Shown here piece after piece: positions 44,613 through 53,529 of a stretch of DNA of 64,000 bases (its first letter is position 1; every line of letters starts with the position of its first letter). The notes under the pieces are model-generated. The model was not told the DNA's origin. It saw only the letters and a program-made list of their open reading frames with translations, and did not search any database. This DNA comes from Parapedobacter sp037190485 (GTDB lineage: Bacteria > Bacteroidota > Bacteroidia > Sphingobacteriales > Sphingobacteriaceae), in NCBI GenBank assembly GCA_037190485.1, contig JBBCJB010000019.1, positions 1 through 64,000 on the forward strand, written 5' to 3'. Both the position numbers and the translations under genes were made by a program.

Positions 44613-45176
44613 ATGGATAGCATGAAAAAATTGTTTAATGGTGCAGTGGTGGTTGTAGTGCTGTTTTTGTCAACCGGAATCGCAGGCGCGCAGCAGAAAA
44701 TCGGCCACGTCAACTCCAATGAGATCATCCAAGCGATGCCGGAGTTCAAGACGGCCAACACGGAGTTCGAGAATCTCCAGAAAACCAAGGAAGGTGAGTT
44801 GCAGCAGATGGGCGCCGAGTACCAAAAGAAGATGACCGCTGCGCAGGACATGTACCGTAACCGGAGCGAAGCCAACAAGGATTCGGTCGATGCGAAGTTG
44901 CAGGCGCTGCAGGTGGAATTACAAGAAATCGAAGGCCGCATCAACAACGTGCAGCAAGTAGCCCAGGAGGAACTGCAGAAAAAGCAGGAAGAGCTGTTCG
45001 CACCGGTTTTCCAGAAGGCCAATACCGCGGTTCAAAGTGTCGCCAAGGAAAAGGGGTATGCCTATGTATTCGACGTGGCGAATTCCTCCATCCCCTATTT
45101 CGCCGGTGGCGACGACCTCACCGCCGACGTGAAAACGAAATTGGGTATCAGCGCAACAACGCCTGCTACGCCGTAG
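44613..45176 (+). CDS. OmpH/Skp-family periplasmic chaperone (second copy)
   Basis: A 187-residue paralogue of the gene before it, with a signal peptide ending TGIAGAQ. It starts QKIGHVNSNEIIQAMPEF and has an extended coiled coil rich in Gln, Glu and Lys. The C-terminus ends in a short Thr/Ala-Pro tail. An ATG at 44622 is possible. A strong terminator follows 30 bp later and closes the block. Confidence 0.93.
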   Translation: MDSMKKLFNGAVVVVVLFLSTGIAGAQQKIGHVNSNEIIQAMPEFKTANTEFENLQKTKEGELQQMGAEYQKKMTAAQDMYRNRSEANKDSVDAKLQALQVELQEIEGRINNVQQVAQEELQKKQEELFAPVFQKANTAVQSVAKEKGYAYVFDVANSSIPYFAGGDDLTADVKTKLGISATTPATP

Positions 45177-45206
45177 CTTTCGCGAACACGATCGTTGATT
45201 GATACC

Positions 45207-45243
45207 CGAAGGGCGCGGCATACACCGCGCCCTTCGCTTTTTT
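45207..45243 (+). terminator. Rho-independent terminator after the ompH genes
   Basis: A perfect 12-bp GC-rich stem (45207-45218 with 45225-45236, arm CGAAGGGCGCGG), 6-nt loop and a T tract to 45243. It is the only strong terminator of the bamA-ompH transcript. Confidence 0.9.
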
Positions 45244-45286
45244 CGTGCCCCGCCCCTACACCTTAAAATCCCTCTAAATAATTTAT

Positions 45287-45304
45287 TATGCTTGCATAGT
45301 ATTT
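45287..45304 (+). promoter_or_regulatory. palindrome and shared 13-mer upstream of the Fe-S gene
   Basis: TATGC-TT-GCATA (45287-45298) is an inverted repeat with 5-bp arms, overlapping TTGCATAGTATTT (45292-45304), which is identical to a sequence before ompA at 12024. The arrangement suggests a dimeric regulator site with or without a promoter, 64 bp before the start codon. Confidence 0.4.
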
Positions 45305-45367
45305 CGAAATCCGTAACTTCGTGCCAATGCGGTGTCGTGCATGAATGACGACCCTGCATCGTAAACC

Positions 45368-46681
45368 TTGCGCATGATGGTTAGCCAACTCATATTCGGC
45401 ATATTGCTACTGGCTGCGATGGCCTTGGCCGCCTACAATGGGCGGAAAATCATCCGGAATATCCGGCTCGGACGGCCTGAACGCCGCCGTGACCAACCCG
45501 GCAAGCGGCTCAAAACCATGCTGCTGGTGGCTTTCGGCCAGAAAAAGATGTTCAAGCGCCCGTTTGCAGCATTGCTTCACCTGTTCGTGTACCTCGGTTT
45601 CTGCATCATCAATATCGAGATGCTGGAAATCGTCATCGACGGCCTGTTTGGTACGCACCGTGCATTTTCGGGCCTGGGTGCCGGGTACGCGTTCCTGATC
45701 GCTGCCTTCGAGTGGTTGGCCTTGAGCGTGCTCGTGGGCTGCGTGGTATTCCTCGCCCGGCGCAACATCGCCCGCATCAAGCGTTTCCTTGGCAACGAGA
45801 TGACCACCTGGCCGCGCACCGATGCCAACCTCATCCTCACGGCCGAGGTCCTGCTCATGGCGGCCTTCCTCACGATGAACGCCGCGGATCACAAGCTCCA
45901 GCTGCTCGGCGCAGCGCATTACACGCAGGCCGGGGCCTTCCCGGTCAGTTCGTGGCTGTTGCCGCTGTTGCCCGACGGTACGGCGGCACTGGTCGCTATC
46001 GAGCGGTCGTGCTGGTGGTTCCACATCATCGGCGTATTGGCGTTCCTCAATTACCTCCCCTACTCCAAGCACCTGCACATCCTGCTCGCTTTCCCGAATA
46101 CGTATTTCTCGAACCTGAATCCGAAGGGAAGGTTCAGCAACATGGACAGCGTCACCAGCGAGGTGAAAGCGATGCTCGACCCCTCGTACACGCCCGAAGC
46201 CGTCGATGCGCCCGCGCGCTTCGGCGCCAAGGATGTCCAGGACCTGACGTGGAAGAACCTGCTGGAGGCGTATACCTGCACGGAGTGCGGGCGGTGCACG
46301 GCGGTGTGCCCCGCCAACCTCACCGGCAAGCTCCTGTCGCCCCGCAAGATCATGATGGATACGCGGGACCGGATGGTGGAGGTGGGCGAACAGCTCCGGC
46401 GGCACGGCCAGGTGCAGGACGACGGAAAATCGCTGCTGGACGACTACATCACGCGTGAGGAGCTGTGGGCATGTACCACGTGCAACGCGTGCGTGGAGGC
46501 CTGCCCCGTCAATATCAACCCGCTGGAAATCATCGTGGACATGCGGCGGTATATGGTCATGGAAGAAACGCAGGCCCCGGCCAGCCTCCATGCAGCCCTG
46601 GGCAACATCGAGAACAACGGGGCGCCCTGGAAGTATGCACAGGCGGATCGGGCGAATTGGCGAGACGATTTGAAGATTTGA
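45368..46681 (+). CDS. membrane-bound Fe-S oxidoreductase subunit (HdrC/GlpC-like)
   Basis: A 437-residue protein. The N-terminal half (about 5-240) has five or six membrane helices, including His-containing helices that could bind heme b. The C-terminal half holds two 4Fe-4S motifs, CTECGRCTAVCPAN and CTTCNACVEACPVNINP. It resembles membrane Fe-S proteins that pass electrons between quinones and a CCG-domain partner; the next gene encodes such a partner. The last four codons (DLKI) are made of a short tandem DNA repeat that continues to the next start. The natural donor is unknown. Confidence 0.88.
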   Translation: MRMMVSQLIFGILLLAAMALAAYNGRKIIRNIRLGRPERRRDQPGKRLKTMLLVAFGQKKMFKRPFAALLHLFVYLGFCIINIEMLEIVIDGLFGTHRAFSGLGAGYAFLIAAFEWLALSVLVGCVVFLARRNIARIKRFLGNEMTTWPRTDANLILTAEVLLMAAFLTMNAADHKLQLLGAAHYTQAGAFPVSSWLLPLLPDGTAALVAIERSCWWFHIIGVLAFLNYLPYSKHLHILLAFPNTYFSNLNPKGRFSNMDSVTSEVKAMLDPSYTPEAVDAPARFGAKDVQDLTWKNLLEAYTCTECGRCTAVCPANLTGKLLSPRKIMMDTRDRMVEVGEQLRRHGQVQDDGKSLLDDYITREELWACTTCNACVEACPVNINPLEIIVDMRRYMVMEETQAPASLHAALGNIENNGAPWKYAQADRANWRDDLKI

Positions 46682-46714
46682 AGATTTGGTGATTTGACGA
46701 TTTGGTGAGTTATG
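46667..46714 (+). repeat. octanucleotide tandem repeat across a stop and a start codon
   Basis: Five 8-nt units GATTTGNN in register (46667-46706) and a sixth divergent unit. The array holds the last codons and stop (TGA 46679-46681) of the Fe-S gene and ends at the next ATG (46712). Copy-number change would alter the upstream C-terminus and the spacing between the genes. Confidence 0.75.
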
Positions 46715-47503
46715 AGTGAGTTTCACGTGCCGACGATGGCCGAGTTGATGACCAAAGGCGAAACCGCCGAGGTCTTGTTCTGGGTGGGTTGCGCGGGCAG
46801 TTATGACGAGCGGGCGCAGCGGATCACCCGCGACGTCTGCAAGATCCTGCACCACGTGGGCATCGCGTATGCCATCCTGGGCACCGAAGAGAGCTGTACC
46901 GGCGATCCGGCCAAACGGGCGGGCAACGAATTCCTGTTCCAACTACAGGCGATGATGAACATCCAGGTACTCGACGGGTACGCCGTGAAGAAGATCGTCA
47001 CCGCCTGCCCGCATTGCTTCAATACGATCAAGAACGAGTACCCTGCGCTAGGCGGGCATTACGACGTGATCCATCACACCCAGCTCATCCAGCAGCTCAT
47101 CGATGAAGGCCGGCTCAAGGCCGAAGGCGGCGAATCGTTCAAGGGGCGCCGCATCACCTACCACGACCCCTGCTACCTGGGCCGTGGCAACGCGGTGTAC
47201 GAGGCACCCCGCAAGGCGCTCGAAGCGCTCGACGCCCAGCTCGTGGAGATGAAGCGTTGCCGGAGCAATGGCCTGTGCTGCGGCGCGGGGGGCGCCCAGC
47301 TGTTCAAGGAACCCGAACCGGGCCGCAAGGACATCAACGTGGAGCGTGCCGAGGAGGCACTGGAAACCCAACCGGAGATCGTGGCCGCGGCGTGCCCGTT
47401 CTGCATGACCATGCTCCGTGACGGCATCAAGCTGAAGGAACGCGAACAGGAGGTGCAGGTACTCGATATCGCCGAGATCACGGCACGCGCGAACGGGTTA
47501 TAA
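46712..47503 (+). CDS. CCG-domain Fe-S oxidoreductase (HdrB/GlcF-like)
   Basis: A 263-residue soluble protein with two CCG domains (cysteine-rich domains of heterodisulfide reductase B, succinate dehydrogenase E and glycolate oxidase F): Cys clusters at TACPHCFNTIKNEYPALGG and HDPCYLGRGN, then GLCCGAGGAQLF and AAACPFCMTML. These domains bind an unusual Fe-S cluster. With the gene before it, it probably forms a membrane electron-transfer pair; the substrate enzyme is not encoded here. Confidence 0.9.
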   Translation: MSEFHVPTMAELMTKGETAEVLFWVGCAGSYDERAQRITRDVCKILHHVGIAYAILGTEESCTGDPAKRAGNEFLFQLQAMMNIQVLDGYAVKKIVTACPHCFNTIKNEYPALGGHYDVIHHTQLIQQLIDEGRLKAEGGESFKGRRITYHDPCYLGRGNAVYEAPRKALEALDAQLVEMKRCRSNGLCCGAGGAQLFKEPEPGRKDINVERAEEALETQPEIVAAACPFCMTMLRDGIKLKEREQEVQVLDIAEITARANGL

Positions 47504-47606
47504 ACCTTTCTTTCTGTGAAGCCGCTGTGCTTTGGCACGCATTCTGAATTTTACCGCATAGCCGCCGGCGACGCACGCCGGCTGGGTAATCAGAACAAGG
47601 ACAAAC

Positions 47607-48782
47607 ATGAATTCATCCATCAAATTAAACGCTAAAACATTAATATTCATCATTTTAATCGCATTATCACTGGCTTTTTTCTCCAGCTGCTCGACGGGAT
47701 CGTCCAAAACGACCGGCAACGAAAGCAACGCCATTGCGCTGCCTGTGCAGCCTATCGACACCACGACCGCCACTACGGTAAAAGACTACCTGGGCACCAT
47801 CGAAGGCAAGGTCAATGTGGAAATACGTCCACAGGTTGAGGGCATTCTGGAAGAGATCTACGTAGACGAAGGTGCCTTCGTGAAGGAAGGCCAAAAACTT
47901 TTCAAGATCAATCCGCTGCCCTACCAGGAGGAACTCAACAACGCACTGGCCAATGAAAACGTGGAAAAGGCCAAACTCGAAAATGCCAAGCTGGAAGTGG
48001 ACCGGCTGCGGCCATTGGTGGAGAACGACGTGATCTCGGATGTGCGGCTGCGTGCGGCGATGTCCGACTACGACGTGGCGAAGGCATCCCTGGCGCAGGC
48101 GTCCGCGGCGGTGGCCAGCGCGCGCATCAACCTGGAGTTCACGGCGATCAAGGCACCGGTAAGCGGCTTCATCGGCCGCATCCCCAAGCGCGTGGGCAAC
48201 CTGGTGGGCAAAAGCGACCCGCTGACCGAACTATCCGAAATCAACGAAGTGTACGTCTACTTCGCCATGAGCGAAGCGGATTTCCTTTACTTCCGCAAAA
48301 AATACGGCAAACGCGATTCCTCCTCCACCGACCATGCAGACACGACCCGGCTCATCCCCAACGTATCGCTCATCATGGCGGACGGAACGGTCTATCCCCA
48401 AAAAGGCGTGGTGGATGCCATCAATGGGCAGGTAAACCGGACCACGGGCGCCATCAGCCTGCGGGCGACGTTCCCGAACAAAGACCACGTGCTACGCTCA
48501 GGCAATACGGGCACGCTGAAAATGGAAGAGCATGAACCGGGCGTACTGACCGTTCCGCAGGTAGCCACAACCGAACTGCAGGACAAGGTTTTCGTCTATA
48601 CGCTCTCGGCCGATAACAAGGTAAAACAGCAGGCCATCCAAGTGGCCGGGAAAAGCGGCAACCAATACATCGTGAAACAGGGCATCAAGGCCGGCGACCG
48701 CATCGTGCTATCCGGCTTGGACAAACTGGCCGATGGCATGGAGATCAAGCCGCTGATGGTGCCCACGGCAGCCGCCGAATAA
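47607..48782 (+). CDS. RND efflux periplasmic adaptor (AcrA/MexA family), lipoprotein
   Basis: A 391-residue adaptor anchored by a lipobox (FSSC, Cys28). The barrel-sandwich half motif YLGTIEGKVNVEIRPQVEG and a coiled-coil hairpin (about residues 105-180) are followed by the second half motif FTAIKAPVSGFIGRI. Later come the beta-barrel and membrane-proximal domains. It links the RND pump and the outer-membrane channel encoded next. The 103 bp upstream hold a 7-bp GC hairpin (47564-47582) without a T tract; no regulator gene is adjacent. Confidence 0.95.
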   Translation: MNSSIKLNAKTLIFIILIALSLAFFSSCSTGSSKTTGNESNAIALPVQPIDTTTATTVKDYLGTIEGKVNVEIRPQVEGILEEIYVDEGAFVKEGQKLFKINPLPYQEELNNALANENVEKAKLENAKLEVDRLRPLVENDVISDVRLRAAMSDYDVAKASLAQASAAVASARINLEFTAIKAPVSGFIGRIPKRVGNLVGKSDPLTELSEINEVYVYFAMSEADFLYFRKKYGKRDSSSTDHADTTRLIPNVSLIMADGTVYPQKGVVDAINGQVNRTTGAISLRATFPNKDHVLRSGNTGTLKMEEHEPGVLTVPQVATTELQDKVFVYTLSADNKVKQQAIQVAGKSGNQYIVKQGIKAGDRIVLSGLDKLADGMEIKPLMVPTAAAE

Positions 48783-48811
48783 GGATCGCGATTCCCATTT
48801 TGGTGTTCACC

Positions 48812-48823
48812 ACGTGCACGTGC
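48812..48823. promoter_or_regulatory. perfect 12-bp palindrome between adaptor and pump genes
   Basis: CACGTGCACGTG is fully self-complementary. It lies in the 87-bp gap between the adaptor and pump genes. It could be an internal operator, but may be chance. Confidence 0.2.
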
Positions 48824-48869
48824 TGGCGAAACCTGCACTTGGCAGCCGTGTACGCAAAGCAACGATAAC

Positions 48870-51800
48870 ATGCTCAAAACATTCATCAATAGGCCGGTAT
48901 TGGCCACCGTCATCTCCACCTTGCTCGTCATCCTCGGCTTGGTATCGATGTGGCAATTGCCCATCACCCGATTCCCGGAAATCGCGCCCCCGAGTGTCAC
49001 CGTTTCGACCTCGTACCCCGGTGCCAACGCCGAAACCGTGGCTGGGGCGGTGTTGCTGCCCGTCGAGGAAGCGATCAACGGCGTGCCCGACATGACCTAC
49101 ATCCGCTCGTCGGCCACCAACTCGGGTTCGGGCAACATCACCGTGTTCTTCAAAACCGGTACCGACCCCAACCAGGCGTCCGTGAACGTGCAGACGCGCG
49201 TATCGAAGGCGAATTCGCGGATCCCGCCCGAGGTGATCGAATCGGGCATCACGGTAGAGCCTCGCCAGAGCGGCGTGATCATGACCATCAACATCTTCAG
49301 CAGCCACGCCGACACCATCTATGACGAGACCTTCCTCCAGGCGTATGCCCAGATAAACCTGATGCGGGAACTCGCCCGTGTGAGCGGCGTAGGCGAGGTA
49401 AGGCGGGTCGGCGCACGCGACTACTCCATCCGCACATGGCTGAACCCGGAACGGATGGCTGCCTATGGGTTGGTGCCGCAAGACGTACGGGCCGCTATTC
49501 GCGACCAGAATTTCGAGATAGCCCCAGGCAGGTTCGGTGAAACTTCGGACGAGGCCTTCGAAACCATCCTACGCCATAAAGGACGCTTCACGCTGCCGGA
49601 AGAATTCGAGCAAATCGTAATCAAAACGAATGAAGATGGTTCGGTACTGTACCTCAAGGACATCGCACGGACAGAACTGGGCGCCACCAACCTGGGAAGT
49701 GACAACAAGGTGAACGGTCATCCGGGGCTTACGTTGAACATCCTGCAAACCAGCGGCTCTAACGCACGGGATATCGACATCCAGATACGCGAGGTGCTCG
49801 AGCGGCTATCCCGCGATTTCCCGGATGGCGTGCACTACGAAATATCGTACAGTGTGCGCGACCAGATCGATGAGTCCATCAGCCAGGTGCAACACACGAT
49901 CTTCGAGGCGTTCATCCTGGTGTTTATCATCGTATTCATTTTCTTGCAGGATTTCCGATCCACGTTGATCCCGGCCATCGCGATTCCGGTATCGCTGGTG
50001 GGTACATTTTTCTTTCTGCAACTCTTTGGCTTTTCAATCAACGTGCTGACGATGTTTGCCTTGGTGCTGGCCATCGGGATCGTCGTGGACGACGCCATCG
50101 TGGTGGTAGAAGCCGTCCACCAGAAAATGCATGGTACCAACCTCGGCCCTCGAAAGGCAACGATTGCCACGATGGGCGATATCACCAGCGCCATCGTGTC
50201 CATTACGCTGGTCATGGCCGCGGTATTTTTCCCTGTCGGGTTCATGGGAGGCCCATCCGGCGTTTTCTTTCAGCAATTCGCCTACACCTTGGCCACGGCC
50301 ATCCTGATTTCTGCCTTGAATGCGTTGACGCTCACGCCAGCGCTGTGCGCATTGTTGCTCAATAAACCCGAAAGCCATCCCGCAACGGCGGAAGGCACCG
50401 ATCAACCCGTAGCGAAGACCGGCAGATTCGGCCGCCTGAAACGCCGCTTCTTCGGTGCCTTCAACGAAGCGTTCGAGACCATGACCAATCGGTACATCGG
50501 ATCGGTCCGCTTGCTGATCGCCAAAAAAGGGCTGGCACTGGCTGGCCTGGCGATCGTGACCGCCCTCGGGTTGTGGATGATGAGCCGTACCCCATCAAGC
50601 TTCATCCCCACCGAAGACGACAGCTTCATCACCTATTCACTCTCGATGCCGCCCGGCGCCTCGCTGGCGCGTACCACCGACGCATTGGCCAAGGCAGACA
50701 GCATCCTGAAAAAAAGGGAAGCGATCGAAGGCATGACCACCGTGTCAGGCTACAACGCGATAGACGCCAGTGCGAGCTCGGCGTTCGCCGTGGGATACAT
50801 CAACCTCAAGGCAGCGAAAGAACGGGGCTCGATCCGTAACATCAACGCCATCATCGACACCATCCGAAGCGATCTGGCCCAAATCACGGAAGCATCGTTC
50901 AGCGTGTTCCCGAGGCCCACGATCCAAGGATTCGGCGATTTCTCTGGCCTTGAGTTCGTGCTGCAGGATCGGATGGGTGGCTCCATGTGGGATTTCGGCA
51001 TGGTGGCCGACACCTTCATGCGCGAACTGGAAAAACGCCCGGAAATCGCGTCGGCATACACGACGTTCAATGCCAACTTCCCCCAATACTTACTGGAAGT
51101 GGATCCGGTAAAGGCGAAAGCGCTGGGGGTGAGCATCAATGACATGATGCGGACGATACAGGGATATTACGGCCGGGTGATGGTGAGCGATTTCAACCGC
51201 TTCGGCAGGCAATACCGGCTCTACATGCAGGCCGACTTCGAGTACCGGGCCGACCCGGAATCATTCAACTCCATCTTCGTGCGCAATGACAATGGTGAAA
51301 TGGTACCGGCCAACACCATCGTAAAACTAAAGAAGGTCATGGGGCCCGAAATCGTGAACCGCTACAACCTCTACAACGCCATCGGCATCAATGCCACGCC
51401 CGCGGATGGTTACAGCACCGGCGAAGCGATGCAAGCAATGGAAGCGGTCGCGGCTGCCCAACTTCCGGGGAATTACAGTTACGAATGGACGGGCATGAGC
51501 CTGGAGGAACGACAGTCGGGCAGCGAAACCTCCCTGATCTTTGCACTCAGCATCCTGTTCGTCTATTTCCTGTTGGCTGCGCAATACGAGAGCTACATCC
51601 TGCCGCTGGCGGTCATGCTTTCGGTACCGGTGGGGCTGGTGGGGGTGTACGCTGCCATCAACCTGGTGGGGTTGGAAAATAACATCTACGTGCAGGTAGG
51701 GTTGATCATGCTCATCGGCCTGCTGGCCAAAAATGCCATCCTCATCGTTGAATTCGCGGTGCAGCAGCGACGGGCGGGCCTAAGTGTTTTCGAATCGGCG

Positions 51801-52049
51801 ATGGCGGGTGCGCGTATGCGGCTCCGGCCAATCCTCATGACCTCGTTGGCGTTCGTGGCCGGATTGATTCCGTTGATGTGGACGGTGGGGCCTTCCGCGC
51901 AAGGGAACCATTCCATCAGCTTCGGGGCCGCCGGCGGCATGCTGTTCGGTGTCATACTCGGTGTCTTCATCATCCCGGTGCTGTATGTCATTTTCAAGCG
52001 CCTGGACGAATCGGTCAAGAATAGGTTAACCAAAAGCACGGAGGAATAA
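48870..52049 (+). CDS. RND efflux pump (AcrB/MexB family, HAE1)
   Basis: A 1059-residue inner-membrane proton-drug antiporter with 12 predicted helices and two large periplasmic loops. The proton-relay Asp pair is in GIVVDDAIVVVEAVH. The typical N-terminus MLKTFINRPVLATVISTLL and the later segment GLIMLIGLLAKNAILIVEFA are present. It exports hydrophobic and amphiphilic compounds; substrates cannot be inferred. The stop is directly followed by the ATG of the channel gene. Confidence 0.97.
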   Translation: MLKTFINRPVLATVISTLLVILGLVSMWQLPITRFPEIAPPSVTVSTSYPGANAETVAGAVLLPVEEAINGVPDMTYIRSSATNSGSGNITVFFKTGTDPNQASVNVQTRVSKANSRIPPEVIESGITVEPRQSGVIMTINIFSSHADTIYDETFLQAYAQINLMRELARVSGVGEVRRVGARDYSIRTWLNPERMAAYGLVPQDVRAAIRDQNFEIAPGRFGETSDEAFETILRHKGRFTLPEEFEQIVIKTNEDGSVLYLKDIARTELGATNLGSDNKVNGHPGLTLNILQTSGSNARDIDIQIREVLERLSRDFPDGVHYEISYSVRDQIDESISQVQHTIFEAFILVFIIVFIFLQDFRSTLIPAIAIPVSLVGTFFFLQLFGFSINVLTMFALVLAIGIVVDDAIVVVEAVHQKMHGTNLGPRKATIATMGDITSAIVSITLVMAAVFFPVGFMGGPSGVFFQQFAYTLATAILISALNALTLTPALCALLLNKPESHPATAEGTDQPVAKTGRFGRLKRRFFGAFNEAFETMTNRYIGSVRLLIAKKGLALAGLAIVTALGLWMMSRTPSSFIPTEDDSFITYSLSMPPGASLARTTDALAKADSILKKREAIEGMTTVSGYNAIDASASSAFAVGYINLKAAKERGSIRNINAIIDTIRSDLAQITEASFSVFPRPTIQGFGDFSGLEFVLQDRMGGSMWDFGMVADTFMRELEKRPEIASAYTTFNANFPQYLLEVDPVKAKALGVSINDMMRTIQGYYGRVMVSDFNRFGRQYRLYMQADFEYRADPESFNSIFVRNDNGEMVPANTIVKLKKVMGPEIVNRYNLYNAIGINATPADGYSTGEAMQAMEAVAAAQLPGNYSYEWTGMSLEERQSGSETSLIFALSILFVYFLLAAQYESYILPLAVMLSVPVGLVGVYAAINLVGLENNIYVQVGLIMLIGLLAKNAILIVEFAVQQRRAGLSVFESAMAGARMRLRPILMTSLAFVAGLIPLMWTVGPSAQGNHSISFGAAGGMLFGVILGVFIIPVLYVIFKRLDESVKNRLTKSTEE

Positions 52050-53513
52050 ATGAGCATTTCCAATCATCACCTGATCGTATTGGCCTTGGCAAGTGTACTC
52101 CTGGTATCGTCCTGCAAAGTGGGCCGCGACTATGCGCGCCCTGTGACGGCGCTCGGCGACACCTTCCGCGGCACGCCGAGTGCAGATAACGGCACCGACA
52201 CCGCAAACATTGCCGACATCCCGTGGCACGATTTCTTTACCGACAGCATGCTGATGCTACTCATCGACAGCGCGATCGCCAACAACTACGATATGCAAGC
52301 AGCGCTGAAGAATATCGAGATCGCAAACCAGTCCCTGCGACGGGCAAGGGCGGCTTTCCTACCGGAAATCGATGCGCAACTGGGGGGTACCAACCACCAA
52401 TGGCGGTCGCGCGATTTCTACGCGTCGCCATCTTCGGGTTGGTATGGCCGGGACGGGCAACCCGACCCGCCGGAAAACCTGTTCATGTACCAATCGCAGT
52501 ACCTATCGTCCATCGGCATGAGTTGGGAACTGGATATCTGGGGCAAGATGCGTAGGCAAAAGGAAGGCGCATTGGCAGCATACTTGCAGACATTTGAGGC
52601 AAAAAAGGCTATCCAAACCAGCCTTATCGCTGCCATTGCCGAGGGTTACTACAACCTGCTCATGCTGGATGCCCAACTGGAGGTGGCCCAGCGAAATCTC
52701 AACCTGAATGACAGTACCCTCCGGATCGTGAAGCTGCAACGCGACGCGGGCGAAGTGAGTTCGTTGGCCATCCAGCAAACCGAATCGCAGATGCTGGTGG
52801 CTGCATCGCTCATTCCCCAATTGGAGCAAGAAATCGCCCTCCAGGAAAACGCATTGATGGCACTCACCGGGCGCATGCCCGACAGCGTATACCGATCGTC
52901 GGCGTTGATGGATTGGCGAATGCAGGAAGCGTACGACGTGGGCATACCGCTCCAATTGCTGGCCAATAGACCCGACGTGCGGGAGGCCGAACTCGCCCTC
53001 CGTGCCGCCAATGCCGAGGTGGGCGTAGCGCAGGCCTACCGCTACCCCGCGCTCACCCTGAGCGCCTCCGGCGGCATCAATGCGATGCTGCCCCAGGATT
53101 GGTTCAATATCCCGGGCGCACTGTTCGGTGGCATCATCAGTGGGGTTACACAGCCGGTCTTCAGTGGACGGAGGCTCAAAACCCAGCACGAGATCGCCAA
53201 ACTGGAACGTGACAAGGCCGAGATCGGTTTCCAGCAAACGGTGATGGAAGCTGCGCATGAAGTGAGCAACGCGTTGGTGATGATCGACAAGCTGAACCAA
53301 CAGTATACCATCGCCGAGCGAAGGGTAACCACCGCGCAGCTTGGCGTGACAAACGCCAACCTGCTCTTCAAGAGCGGGGAAGCGACCTACCTGGAAGTCA
53401 TCACCGCGCAGAGCAATGCGCTGAACAGCGAACTGGACCTGGTGAGCGTGAAGCAACAGCAACTGAATGCGAAGGTGGCGCTGTACAAGGCACTGGGTGG
53501 CGGGTGGAAATAA
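52050..53513 (+). CDS. outer-membrane efflux channel (TolC family, NodT type), lipoprotein
   Basis: A 487-residue outer-membrane factor with a lipobox ending LLVSSC (Cys22) and two repeats of the long TolC helical hairpin (around residues 70-270 and 290-480). The conserved LANRPDVREAELALRAANAEVG segment lies between them (given in two parts here: LANRPDVREAEL and ALRAANAEVG). It completes a three-gene pump that has adaptor, pump and channel in transcription order. It ends tail to tail, 16 bp from the SafE gene. Confidence 0.95.
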   Translation: MSISNHHLIVLALASVLLVSSCKVGRDYARPVTALGDTFRGTPSADNGTDTANIADIPWHDFFTDSMLMLLIDSAIANNYDMQAALKNIEIANQSLRRARAAFLPEIDAQLGGTNHQWRSRDFYASPSSGWYGRDGQPDPPENLFMYQSQYLSSIGMSWELDIWGKMRRQKEGALAAYLQTFEAKKAIQTSLIAAIAEGYYNLLMLDAQLEVAQRNLNLNDSTLRIVKLQRDAGEVSSLAIQQTESQMLVAASLIPQLEQEIALQENALMALTGRMPDSVYRSSALMDWRMQEAYDVGIPLQLLANRPDVREAELALRAANAEVGVAQAYRYPALTLSASGGINAMLPQDWFNIPGALFGGIISGVTQPVFSGRRLKTQHEIAKLERDKAEIGFQQTVMEAAHEVSNALVMIDKLNQQYTIAERRVTTAQLGVTNANLLFKSGEATYLEVITAQSNALNSELDLVSVKQQQLNAKVALYKALGGGWK

Positions 53514-53529
53514 GGGGATCGACCACCGA

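Noticed and set aside
45407..46942. 511-codon open frame antisense to the Fe-S genes
   Set aside because: A mirror frame opened by GC-rich codon bias; its product is rich in His, Arg and Gly without recognisable motifs, and the sense frames carry clear Fe-S motifs.
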